A stretch of 64,000 bases of DNA from UBA5336 sp038745855. Lineage in GTDB: Bacteria > Pseudomonadota > Alphaproteobacteria > Caulobacterales > Hyphomonadaceae. The stretch is taken from positions 62,001 to 126,000 of the forward strand of contig JBCDLC010000002.1 of NCBI GenBank assembly GCA_038745855.1, given 5' to 3'. The position numbers were made by a program, and so were the translations under genes. This document shows positions 18,883 to 27,149 of this stretch, piece by piece. The notes beneath the pieces were generated by a model that had not been told where the DNA came from, searched no databases, and saw only the letters and a list, made by a program, of their open reading frames with translations. The first letter of the stretch is position 1. Each line of letters begins with the position of its first letter.

Positions 18883-19950
18883 ATGCTGAAACGCTCTCTT
18901 TCCCTGTTTGCTGCCTGCGCGCTTTCAGCCTGTACGGCGCCCGATCCGGAACGGGCGGTGAACGCAGAAGATGCTGCGCTGTGGACCTTCATGGGCGCGT
19001 CGGCCGAGTTGATGGCCGCCTCCTGTCCTGAAGACACCGCCCATAAAACGGCGCAAACGATTTCGATCGGTTTCATCCCTATGGACCTGAGCGGCGTCGA
19101 GAGCGCTTACCCGCTTGAGGGATGGGCGCTTGCCAGTGACGCCAGCGATTTCGGCGGGCTCTCCGGGCTCGCCATCATGACCTCTGGCACTTTGCTCGCG
19201 GTCAGCGACAAGGGCGCCTTCGTCTGGATCGCCATGGAAGATGGCGCGCCGGCCACCAGCAGCGACGAAGGCACCGGACGGGCATTTTTCGCGCCTATGC
19301 TCGATGCGGCCGGCGCCCCCCTCAATGGCAAGGCGCGCGGCGATGCGGAAGGCCTGGCGTTCAAGGACGGGCTGGCCCTTGTCAGCTTCGAGCGCGAGCA
19401 CCGGATCCTCGCCTTCGACCTTGAAGGCTGCGGCGCCAACGCGCGCGGCGCGCCCGTCGCAACAATTGCCGAGCGGCCCCAAGGTATGTCGCGAAGCATG
19501 CGGCAGAATGGCGGCCTCGAGGGGCTTGCCCTCCTGCCTGACGGATCGCTGGCCGCGGCCATCGAAACCCGCGATCCTGCGATACCCTTCGGCCGGGTGC
19601 GGACCGATGGCTCGCTCGTAATCGACGGCGCCATCGAGACCTTTGAAGGCAAGGCCGGCACGGGCATCGACGCCGCCGGTGACACGCTCTTCACCATCCA
19701 TCGCGACTACCGGCCCGGCGATGGCACCCATATCACAGTGAGTGCGACGCCGCTTTCAGGTGGCGTTCCCGCCGGTTCGGCAGAGCCCCTCTTGTCCCTC
19801 GACCCGCAAGACCCCGTCGACAATTTCGAAGCCATCGCCGCGTCGGTCGGAGACGATGGCAAGGCCCGCCGGCTCTACCTCCTCAGCGATGACAATTTCA
19901 GCGACCAGCAAAGGACGCTTCTCTTCGCCCTCGATCTGGAAACACCGTAA
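18883..19950 (+). CDS. Phytase-like esterase-domain lipoprotein
   Basis: About 355 residues from MLKRSLSLFAACALSAC, which gives a clean lipoprotein signal peptide; an ATG 15 codons upstream (18838) is also open. The mature protein has the beta-propeller pattern of the 'esterase-like activity of phytase' family: FGGLSGLAIM, GDAEGLAFKDGLALVSFERE, GGLEGLALLPDGSLAAAIE, and VDNFEAIA...RRLYLLSDDNFS. The family name comes from one esterase report; the true substrate is unknown. It is likely anchored to a membrane. Confidence 0.8.
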   Translation: MLKRSLSLFAACALSACTAPDPERAVNAEDAALWTFMGASAELMAASCPEDTAHKTAQTISIGFIPMDLSGVESAYPLEGWALASDASDFGGLSGLAIMTSGTLLAVSDKGAFVWIAMEDGAPATSSDEGTGRAFFAPMLDAAGAPLNGKARGDAEGLAFKDGLALVSFEREHRILAFDLEGCGANARGAPVATIAERPQGMSRSMRQNGGLEGLALLPDGSLAAAIETRDPAIPFGRVRTDGSLVIDGAIETFEGKAGTGIDAAGDTLFTIHRDYRPGDGTHITVSATPLSGGVPAGSAEPLLSLDPQDPVDNFEAIAASVGDDGKARRLYLLSDDNFSDQQRTLLFALDLETP

Positions 19951-19979
19951 ACCGCTTCTCACACGGCCTGCATCGCCCT

Positions 19980-20135
19980 ATCTATTCACCCGGAGGGCTG
20001 CGGCGCTCGGCAGGTACATTCAACTCCGGGGACCTTACTTTCCGTTAGGGAACTGGCATTCTGGCCAGGATCGTGGTCCTGGCTCACCCGGTGCCCACCT
20101 AGTTTGCTAGGTCTACGGGAGTGAAAACACGCCAC
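19980..20135 (+). ncRNA. ssrS: 6S RNA (ends approximate)
   Basis: The gap before the 5-formyl-THF cyclo-ligase gene holds sequence typical of alphaproteobacterial 6S RNA: GGGCTGCGGCGCTCGGCAGG on the 5' side, ACCTTACTTTCCGTTAGGGA around the central bubble, a CCAGGA/TCCTGG apical hairpin, and a 3' hairpin ACCTAG-TTTG-CTAGGT followed by TCTACGGGA. 6S RNA mimics an open promoter and binds sigma-70 RNA polymerase in stationary phase. Linkage to this folate gene is conserved in many proteobacteria. The ends are estimated by eye. Confidence 0.75.
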
Positions 20136-20214
20136 CGACGCTTGCGGTCTTCCTCTTGCTGCCCTTCCCCACCCCAGCGCCAGTGCTGGTCTTCAATGTG
20201 AAAGGAGATCTGGC

Positions 20215-20853
20215 ATGGCAGAGGCCAACGCCGACGCGAAAAAGGCCCTTCGTGACGCCATGAAGCCCCTGCGGGAGGAGATGAGCGCCCGCGACCCCGA
20301 TGGCGGCGAAAAACTCGCAGAACGGTTCCCCCTCAAGTTGCTGGAGCGGTATGGCCCTGCTGTGTCGGGCTACTGGCCCATCGGGAGCGAGATCGACCCC
20401 CGCCCCTTAATGGCGCGGCTGAGCGGCGCGGGGGCCACTCTCTGCCTGCCCAGGGTGCACGACGATGGCGCAGGATTGAGTTTCCACAGGTGGCAGCCGG
20501 GCGACCCCCTGGTTGCAGGCCGCTTCGGGTTGCAGGAACCGGCGCCCGACGCGGCGCTGGTGCAGCCGACGCTGATGCTGTTGCCGCTCCTCGCGTTCGA
20601 CCTGGAAGGTAACCGGCTAGGCTATGGCAAAGGCCACTACGACCGGACGATTGCCGGGCTCAGGGCAAGCACTCGCGTCTTCACCTGCGGCTTGGGCTTT
20701 TCGGGCCAGCAGGTCGACCATGTGCCGCGCGCGCCCCATGATGCGCCGCTTGACTGGGCCGTGACCGAAGCCGGTTCAGTCCCCCTGTTCATGACGCGGA
20801 CGCTACGACGCGATGGGGACGCCCCTGGCGGGGACGGGCCATCCGCAGCTTGA
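20215..20853 (+). CDS. 5-formyltetrahydrofolate cyclo-ligase
   Basis: 212 residues, with AAAGGAG upstream of the ATG. It converts 5-formyl-THF to 5,10-methenyl-THF using ATP. The family core is present: SGYWPIGSEIDPRPL, LPLLAFDLEGNRLGYGKGHYD (the Gly-rich substrate and ATP site, given in two parts here: LPLLAFD and RLGYGKGHYD), and a basic N-terminus (KKALRDAMKPLREE). The 6S RNA gene lies directly upstream, as in other proteobacteria. Confidence 0.93.
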   Translation: MAEANADAKKALRDAMKPLREEMSARDPDGGEKLAERFPLKLLERYGPAVSGYWPIGSEIDPRPLMARLSGAGATLCLPRVHDDGAGLSFHRWQPGDPLVAGRFGLQEPAPDAALVQPTLMLLPLLAFDLEGNRLGYGKGHYDRTIAGLRASTRVFTCGLGFSGQQVDHVPRAPHDAPLDWAVTEAGSVPLFMTRTLRRDGDAPGGDGPSAA

Positions 20854-21010
20854 GAAACCCCCTTGCGCACGGTGCATTCGAGAAGGCCGGTGAAATAAAT
20901 CTACAGAAAAGCGATTGCGCCAGCACCTTTGTCTGGTCCGCGCGGGGCGCGCGGCCGGTTGTTCATAGAACTCGTTTTGTCGCGGCCTGACGGTGGTCAG
21001 GCGTGCGCGA

Positions 21011-21568
21011 TTAGATTTGGATCGCCCTTGCAGACATACAGCGCGCTCGACCGCTTTCGCCACTGGCGCAGGTCATCGTCGCGGTGGTGACTGCGCACGG
21101 CGGTTTCGCGTGCACCAAACCAAACGCCGCTGCGCCGCAGGCCTGCTTGCCTTGCGCGGCTTGGCCGTCAAGCGATACCGCCGAAGACAAAAGCAACTGA
21201 GACCGATCCAAGGGTCTCGGCTCCGCCCGAACTCTCCTCATTTGCGACGCCGCCCATTTCGCACGCGGTGTGCTCGAACGGCGGGTGGGCGTTGCACCCG
21301 GACCGCCGAAGCGCGTCATCGTCTGGCCCAGGCCACGATTGGCCTGTTCCTGTGTCCACGCCCCGCGAGGGACGTTTCTCGTATCCAGCACCCAGTTCAG
21401 GTCCTCCTCCATCCCTGCGGCGACCCGACCCGCCGCAAAAGATGTGTCCTCCCCCTCGGCCTCGGCGTAATTGCCCACGCCACGCGCAGCCGAACGGGCG
21501 TAAGGCCCGGCGGCAGACATGGTGAGGGCCAAAAGCGCCCCGATGCAGAGGATGAACAGGAGTTCCAT
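21011..21568 (-). CDS. Hypothetical protein with N-terminal membrane segment (doubtful)
   Basis: 185 residues. The first 90 look protein-like: a hydrophobic start (MELLFILCIGALLALTMSAA) and a soluble acidic stretch (NYAEAEGEDTSFAAGRVAAG, DTRNVPRGAWTQEQANRGLG). The second half is rich in Arg, Ser and Ala and looks like out-of-frame translation, so the true gene may be shorter, or a frameshift may lie near 21290. No family is recognised. The overlapping plus-strand frame is Arg-rich and less convincing. Confidence 0.35.
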   Translation of the reverse strand: MELLFILCIGALLALTMSAAGPYARSAARGVGNYAEAEGEDTSFAAGRVAAGMEEDLNWVLDTRNVPRGAWTQEQANRGLGQTMTRFGGPGATPTRRSSTPRAKWAASQMRRVRAEPRPLDRSQLLLSSAVSLDGQAAQGKQACGAAAFGLVHAKPPCAVTTATMTCASGESGRARCMSARAIQI

Positions 21569-21843
21569 GGCGAGGAGACTATCACAGGTTTGAGGGGTGG
21601 GGATAAGGAGCGGTGACTTTCTTGTACGGCATTGATATCGTGGAATTTCTTTTGTTGCCGAGTGTTGGATAAGTTCCTATTCGGCCAAGTGCTTCCGAGT
21701 GCACATTGGGATTTGTCGACAACTGTAACGCCCAGCACCAGGCCTGGGACCGGTGGCGGCCCCGATCCTTGTAGAAGGCTCAGAACACCCCAATTCCGCG
21801 CTTGACCGCACCCCCCATGCCCGCTACGTCCCATCCCCTAAGC

Positions 21844-21920
21844 GCGGGTGTAGCTCAGTTGGTTAGAGTACCGGCCTGTCACGCCGGGGGTCGCGGGTTC
21901 GAGCCCCGTCACTCGCGCCA
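21844..21920 (+). tRNA. tRNA-Asp (anticodon GTC)
   Basis: A complete cloverleaf of 77 nt with encoded CCA: acceptor GCGGGTG/CACTCGC, D arm from GCTC, anticodon stem CCGGC/GCCGG with loop CTGTCAC (anticodon GTC), T arm GCGGG-TTCGAGC-CCCGT, discriminator G. Its 3' 16 nt are the left half of the integration site of the element that follows; the gene stays intact. Confidence 0.97.
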
Positions 21921-21924
21921 TTTC
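21905..21924 (+). repeat. Left attachment core (attL), 3' end of tRNA-Asp
   Basis: CCCGTCACTCGCGCCATTTC, identical to 59541-59560. Sequence on either side differs between the copies, so the identity block is exactly 20 bp. Confidence 0.92.
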
Positions 21925-21997
21925 TGAAAAAATTTTATCTAGCAAATCAATGTGTTAGGCTGGTTCGGGTGGCGGTAGATGCCAAGTTTCGCAGAAA

Positions 21998-22031
21998 TGG
22001 GATACAAATCGGATTCAAAATGGGATACAGG
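21998..22031 (+). repeat. Left triple repeat, likely integrase arm-type or excisionase sites
   Basis: Three tandem units TGGGATACAAAT, CGGATTCAAAA and TGGGATACAGG, 12 and 11 bp apart, 74 bp inside the left core and just before the integrase ATG. The same arrangement in the same orientation is found at the right end (59448-59481). Likely protein-binding sites for integration or excision, and possibly for control of the integrase gene. Confidence 0.75.
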
Positions 22032-22036
22032 AAGCC

Positions 22037-23443
22037 ATGGCTTTGGTGTCCGATCCCGACAGATTTTTGCTCCAGCGCGGCAAGCGTTGGTACTATCAGC
22101 GGCGGGTTCCCACGCAGTTTTCTCACATTGATGGCCGCCGGTTCGCGAAGGTCTCGCTGAAGACCGAGTCGCGCGAGATCGCTCGCCTCCGCCGCGACCA
22201 GCTCGCCGAGGCCGATGACGAATACTGGATGGCGCTTGCCATCGAAGCGGCAAGCACGGAAGGCACAGGCCCGACGATGCGGGCAGCCCTTGAGCATCGC
22301 TACAAGGCTGCGATTTCTCGTGCCATGGCCTATGGCTTTTCCTACAAACCCGCCGAGCCCCTTGCCGAAAGTCGCACCATTGCCGATCTTATGGCGCGCA
22401 TCCGGACACTTGAGGCAAATGCTGGCAAGTCAGGTGATCCAAGCCGCGCAGACAGCGAGGCGCTGCTCAGCGGCATGCCCGATCCGGCTGCAGGCGTAAC
22501 GGTGTCCGAGGCGTTCGAGCTTTATCTCAATCGCATCGCGTTCGATGACCAGTACAACAAGTCAGACGCGCAGCGTCGCTCTTGGGAAAAGACCAAGCGG
22601 ACCTCCATCAACTATTTCATCGAGCAGATGGGAGACCTGCCGCTCAGCGAGATCACGCGCGACAAGGCGCTGGAATATCGCGACTGGTGGATGGAGCGTA
22701 TGCAGCCCCAGGACGGCAATGCAAAGCCGATTGCACCAAACACCGCCAACCGTCACATTGGAAACATGCGCTCCCTGCTGGAGCGCTATTTCAAGCATAT
22801 TGGCGTGACCGATTTCGAGGATCCGTTCCGCGACTTCTATTTCTCCGGTAAGACCGAAGCGAAGCGGGCGTCCTTCACCGATGACTGGGTCAGGTCACGT
22901 ATCCTGGTGCCGGGCCTGTTTGACGGTCTGCGTCTCGAACTGCGGGTATTGATCTATCTTCTCATCGAAACCGGTGCGCGCCTGAGTGAACTTGTCAATC
23001 TCAGCGCTGACGACATCCGTCTGGACGCAAAGGTTCCACACATCGCAATCCGTCCGGAACAGAAGCGGGAGCTAAAAACTGACGATTCGCGGCGCGAAAT
23101 CCCCCTGGTGGGTGTGGCGGAGATCGCCATGCGCGCCTGCCCGGAAGGCTTCCCCTATTATTACGACAAGAGCACGCTGGTTTCGGCGAACCTGATGAAG
23201 GCCTTTCGCCAACGCGAGTTGCTGCCGACCACAGATCATGTGGTCTATTCGTTCCGGCACTCGTTCGAGGACAGAATGCTTGAAGGCGGTCTGGATTATG
23301 GGCTTCGCTGCGCTTTGATGGGCCACAAGAACAACCGGCCGGAGTATGGCACAGGTGGGTCGCTCGAATACCGGCGTAGCGAACTGATGAAGATCGCGCA
23401 TCTCTTTGATGCGGCGGTGTTTGGGGGTGTGGGGAATGGATAG
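22037..23443 (+). CDS. Tyrosine recombinase/integrase of the element
   Basis: 468 residues. The N-terminus (RGKRWYYQRRVPTQFSHIDG) is the DUF6538-type arm-binding region of alphaproteobacterial integrases; a core-binding SAM-like domain covers about 155-270; the catalytic domain covers about 280-450. The active residues are visible: Arg in ETGARLSELV, Lys in KRELKTDD, the His-x-x-Arg-type box as YSFRHSFEDRML, His in LMGHKNNRPEY, and a C-terminal Tyr in SLEYRR. It inserts and excises the element at the tRNA-Asp end. It starts 113 bp inside the left core. Confidence 0.93.
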   Translation: MALVSDPDRFLLQRGKRWYYQRRVPTQFSHIDGRRFAKVSLKTESREIARLRRDQLAEADDEYWMALAIEAASTEGTGPTMRAALEHRYKAAISRAMAYGFSYKPAEPLAESRTIADLMARIRTLEANAGKSGDPSRADSEALLSGMPDPAAGVTVSEAFELYLNRIAFDDQYNKSDAQRRSWEKTKRTSINYFIEQMGDLPLSEITRDKALEYRDWWMERMQPQDGNAKPIAPNTANRHIGNMRSLLERYFKHIGVTDFEDPFRDFYFSGKTEAKRASFTDDWVRSRILVPGLFDGLRLELRVLIYLLIETGARLSELVNLSADDIRLDAKVPHIAIRPEQKRELKTDDSRREIPLVGVAEIAMRACPEGFPYYYDKSTLVSANLMKAFRQRELLPTTDHVVYSFRHSFEDRMLEGGLDYGLRCALMGHKNNRPEYGTGGSLEYRRSELMKIAHLFDAAVFGGVGNG

Positions 23444-23604
23444 GGTGACGGCTGGAAAGGGCGCATTCTGAGAGACTAGAAATCATCGTCGGTTCCGACG
23501 TGAGCTGTCCGCGAGTTGACGACCCCTTTGATCGCTGTAGCCAACTTGAAGCGGTTCGGAGTTGGACTCCTGCGATGTTGGTAAGCGTGCTCATAAGAAG
23601 CGAC

Positions 23605-24507
23605 TCAGCGAGAGGTCAAATACCGACGAGCTGTATCAACGAAAGCCCGCAGTTTCGGGGCTTGGCTCGCGCGGCGGGGGTAGTAGAGCGTCAGACCGTC
23701 TTCCTCGATCGCGGCCTCTGGCAGCACCTCGACAAGCGCGCCACGTTCAATCGCTCGCCGTGCCAACGGCTCGAAAGTGTAGCAAATGCCGAACCCGGCC
23801 TCAGCGAGGCTCAGCGCCTGCAGCATGTCATTCACTATCACGCCGCCCTTGGTGTCCACCTGCACATCTGCTCCGCCCTCGCTCAGGTCCCAGCGATAGA
23901 TGTTGCCCGCTGAGGTCATTCGGTACTGCAGGCACTGATGGGCGGTTAGGTCAGAGACGGACTTGGGCTCGCCACGTCGTGCGCAATAGGTCGGCGACGC
24001 GACAAGGATCACCCTGAAAGCCGGCGCGATCCGCACGCCAATCATGGCATCAGACACCATACGCCCAAGCCGAATCCCAGCGTCGAACCCCTCTCCAACA
24101 ACATCGGCAAGGCCATCCTCGAAGAAAACTTCGATAGTTACGCCGGGGTAGTCTTCTGCCATCGCTGCAAGGATGGGTTTCAGTACCCAGTCCAATGTAA
24201 TGCGCGGGGCGTTGATCCGAAGGAGGCCCGATGCGCCCGAAAGCTCAGACTGGGCAAGTTCCCAGGCGGTGTTCAATTCAGCCAGGCCTGCACTCGCCAG
24301 CGAGACAAACCGCTCGCCGAGCTCGGTGAGCGCCACCGAGCGCGTCGTGCGCGCAAAGAGCGGGGCGCCAAGGCGCTCCTCCACCAGTTTTACCGCATGG
24401 CTCACCGATGACGGGCTCATGCCCAATTCAGAGGCGGCTGCGCCAAAGCCACCCCGTCGCGCGACAGTAAGCACCACAGGCAAATGTGAAAGCAGGTCTC
24501 GATCCAT
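23605..24507 (-). CDS. LysR-family transcriptional regulator
   Basis: 300 residues. The N-terminal winged helix (about 1-65) contains GGFGAAASELGMSPSSVSHA and LFARTTRSVALTELG; the effector-binding domain follows (about 90-295). It is transcribed away from the hydrolase gene at 24619, the usual layout for a LysR protein that controls its divergent neighbour. The effector is unknown. Confidence 0.92.
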   Translation of the reverse strand: MDRDLLSHLPVVLTVARRGGFGAAASELGMSPSSVSHAVKLVEERLGAPLFARTTRSVALTELGERFVSLASAGLAELNTAWELAQSELSGASGLLRINAPRITLDWVLKPILAAMAEDYPGVTIEVFFEDGLADVVGEGFDAGIRLGRMVSDAMIGVRIAPAFRVILVASPTYCARRGEPKSVSDLTAHQCLQYRMTSAGNIYRWDLSEGGADVQVDTKGGVIVNDMLQALSLAEAGFGICYTFEPLARRAIERGALVEVLPEAAIEEDGLTLYYPRRASQAPKLRAFVDTARRYLTSR

Positions 24508-24618
24508 TATTCGATGATATCGAATAGTGCATCAGAAACAAAGCCGATTATCGAAACAGTGGGTCTAGGCCATCTTCGTGGGCGTCGGAAGACACCAATA
24601 CCACGACAGGAGCCCGCA

Positions 24619-25626
24619 ATGAGCCTTCTTCAATCTAGCCGTTTCAATCGCCGCACACTTCTGAGCAGCGCTGCTGCGGCCCTCGCGCTTCCCGTTTCAA
24701 CACTGTTCACCCCCACACGCGCTCGCGCCCAAAATCAAGGAGCCAGAAACATGGAAAAAGTCACTTTCAACGTCGATCAGACCCCTCTCGTCGGAGACCT
24801 CTACGGTGCCACATCCGGTAAGCGTCGGCCTGCCGTCGCGATCATAGGTCCGATGACTTATCAGAAGGAGCAAGCCCCGACCGAATACGCCAGACGTTTC
24901 GCTGATCAGGGTTTCGTCGCGCTCGCCTATGACAGCCGGTACCGTGGCGAGAGCGGTGGAGAGCCTCGCGCCTGGGAGAACCCATTTCACAAGGTCGAGG
25001 ACCTCAAGGCCGCGGTCGCTTATCTGAAATCGCGGCCTGACGTGGACCCGGATGAGGTCTCGATTCTCGCCATCTGCCAAGGCAGTTCTATCGCCTTCCG
25101 AGCCGCAGCTGAAATCGACGGTGTTCACGCGCTCGCCACCATCGCCGGTCACTACCGCGACGCTGAGGGCGATGTGGAATGGCTGACTGAGGAGGGCCTC
25201 GCCGCCCGTCGCGCCAATGGCGAAGTCGCCAAGGCCAAGTTTGAGGCCACTGGAGAGGTCGACTACATCAAGGGTGTTGACCAGACTGACATGAACGTCG
25301 GCATGCCCGGCGAATTCGTCTGGGTCTGGTATCAACCATGGGCCGACCGCGGCCAGTGGGACAACCGCTACGCCGTCATGAGTGATGCCGAACTGCTCAC
25401 CTATGACTCGATCGGCGCGGCGAAGACCCTGACCGCGCCCTGGCTAATGATCCATGGCGACAATTGTTTCCTGCCCAGCGCCGCGCGCCGCCACATGGCG
25501 GCCGTACCAGAAACAACCCGCACCAAGACCGTCTGGGATGAGACACCGCACCTGGCCTATTACGATCAGGACGACGCTATCGACCGGGCAACTGCTGAAG
25601 TCGTTTCCTGGTTCAAGACCGCATAG
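24619..25626 (+). CDS. Tat-exported alpha/beta hydrolase of dienelactone-hydrolase type
   Basis: 335 residues from MSLLQSSRFNRRTLL, with CAGGAG upstream; a 35-codon longer reading is open but lacks a ribosome site. The Tat signal is FNRRTLLSSAAAALALPVS, ending at RARA. The hydrolase core runs from about residue 65: GPMTYQKEQAP, YDSRYRGESGGEPR, a nucleophile elbow LAICQGSSIAF with Cys in the place of the usual Ser, and a C-terminal His in ETPHLAYYD. A Cys nucleophile is known in dienelactone hydrolases. Probably controlled by the divergent LysR gene; the substrate is unknown. Confidence 0.82.
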   Translation: MSLLQSSRFNRRTLLSSAAAALALPVSTLFTPTRARAQNQGARNMEKVTFNVDQTPLVGDLYGATSGKRRPAVAIIGPMTYQKEQAPTEYARRFADQGFVALAYDSRYRGESGGEPRAWENPFHKVEDLKAAVAYLKSRPDVDPDEVSILAICQGSSIAFRAAAEIDGVHALATIAGHYRDAEGDVEWLTEEGLAARRANGEVAKAKFEATGEVDYIKGVDQTDMNVGMPGEFVWVWYQPWADRGQWDNRYAVMSDAELLTYDSIGAAKTLTAPWLMIHGDNCFLPSAARRHMAAVPETTRTKTVWDETPHLAYYDQDDAIDRATAEVVSWFKTA

Positions 25627-25655
25627 CAAACTCTACCTCTGCCGGTTCTTCCCGA

Positions 25656-25690
25656 AGCAGCGCTCCCGGTGGGCGCTGCTTCTTTTCTTG
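25656..25690 (+). terminator. Terminator after the hydrolase gene
   Basis: Eight-bp inverted repeat AGCAGCGC / GCGCTGCT with a 9-nt loop, then TCTTTTCTT. Confidence 0.8.
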
Positions 25691-26054
25691 TCACGGCTGT
25701 GCCCGCTGGCTCTTCGGTTATGGGCGCATAAGCAGCCTAAAGAAATTGGTGGATCATGAGAGCTGCTTTGGTCCGTGGGTGCCGCTGGCAAATAGCAAGT
25801 TGAAGGGCAGCACTTTCCCTTTAGCGGTCGTTTAGCTATCGATCAACGCGCGTCCACTAGTCGTCGAGAGCGGTGACCACTTCAAGCAAAGCAAGTGTCT
25901 TGGTTGGGCGCGTAAATGGAGTGAAAGCGGCGTGAGAGTGTCAATGAATATCGGCAGTGACTATGCGCGACCGCAGAATAGACGCTATTAACGTTCATTC
26001 TAACATGCTTTGAGTAAATTTGCTAAGTATATATAGATGACCACTTGAATACAA
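25691..26054. other. Intergenic stretch, no gene seen
   Basis: The last 100 bp are AT-rich (AACATGCTTTGAGTAAATTTG, TATATATAGATGA given in parts) and probably contain the promoter of the AraC-type gene. I see no convincing reading frame or RNA. Confidence 0.5.
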
Positions 26055-27023
26055 ATGCCTGAAACAAACGTTTTCACCGCTAAAGAACTCTTGCGCCTCT
26101 CGCGTGAGGCTTCTGGACCTCACGGCGGTCTTGAAGTCCTCAATGAAGCACAAAAGCTGGGCGATAAGCAGTTTGAGGGGGTGGCGCGGAGTTTCGCGCT
26201 GCGTCCAGGGCTTTCGATGCTATACACTGAACTGACCGCGAAGCAGACATTCGAGATGGACGGTGAGATTGATACCTCGCTGAACATTGCGGTTATGTCT
26301 GGTTCCGGGGCGATGTCAGTCAGTTTCAGCTCTGGAGACCGGCATAAGGTCGGAAGTAATCAGGCCATTGTGATCTCGGTAAAAGATAAGGCAACGCTTT
26401 ATGGCAAATACAAAGCGGGTCAGAAGAATCGGGTCCTCCGTTTGCGTTTGTTTCCAGATGAAATCGAAGATCAGGATCTGGCGTTGGTTGTGCAGTCTTA
26501 TTGTTCCAAATCTCAGATCGTTCGTTTTCCCTTCTATTCAGAAACCTCCAGCATGCTTCCACTAATAAGGGAACCAATCGGCGGGTCGCTGGCAGGAAGA
26601 CTTGCAGCAGAGAGTATTGCATTTGACTTGATCGCGCGGCTTGTCATCGCAGACGATATCTCTAACCAGCCGAGCGCATTCTCCCTGATGGCAAACGAAC
26701 GGAATAAACTCCTTCGCGTGCGCGACCAGATCATTTCAGATCCGTCAGTCGATTATAGGCTTGAGCAGCTCGCTGCGACTGCGGGTATGGGTGTCAGTTC
26801 ACTGAAGGAGAAGTTCCCGCTTCTGTTCGGACGACCGGTGATCGCTTTCTTGAGGGATGTGCGTCTCGACGCCGCGCGAGAGGCGATTGAGTGCGGCAAG
26901 ATGAGCGTGACACAAGCCTCAAGACTGGCTGGATACAAGCATGCCAGCACGTTTTCGGCAGCATTCCGTAAGCGGTTCGGCGCTCCGCCCAGCGAGTTTT
27001 TGAAGAAACGGCTAACCCCCTAA
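26055..27023 (+). CDS. AraC-family regulator, PchR-like
   Basis: 322 residues. A divergent N-terminal sensory part (about 1-215) is followed by a two-helix-turn-helix AraC domain (about 220-320): YRLEQLAATAGMGVSSLKEK, LFGRPVIAFLRDVRLDAARE, SRLAGYKHASTFSAAFRKRF. Regulators of this shape often sit next to TonB receptor genes and respond to the bound siderophore; the receptor gene follows 126 bp later on the same strand. Confidence 0.88.
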   Translation: MPETNVFTAKELLRLSREASGPHGGLEVLNEAQKLGDKQFEGVARSFALRPGLSMLYTELTAKQTFEMDGEIDTSLNIAVMSGSGAMSVSFSSGDRHKVGSNQAIVISVKDKATLYGKYKAGQKNRVLRLRLFPDEIEDQDLALVVQSYCSKSQIVRFPFYSETSSMLPLIREPIGGSLAGRLAAESIAFDLIARLVIADDISNQPSAFSLMANERNKLLRVRDQIISDPSVDYRLEQLAATAGMGVSSLKEKFPLLFGRPVIAFLRDVRLDAAREAIECGKMSVTQASRLAGYKHASTFSAAFRKRFGAPPSEFLKKRLTP

Positions 27024-27149
27024 GTCTTTCGGCCAAATTCCTATGCGTCGGGATTGTATGCTATTCGATAACGCGCAAATTGCGATTGCAATACATTCGC
27101 AACACTTGGGTTGTTCAGGGCAGCCCGGCTTTCAAGTTGAGGGGCTCGT

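Noticed and set aside
20993..21616. 207-codon plus-strand frame
   Set aside because: Arg- and Pro-rich composition typical of translation of GC-rich non-coding DNA; no domain. The opposite-strand frame is slightly better but also doubtful.
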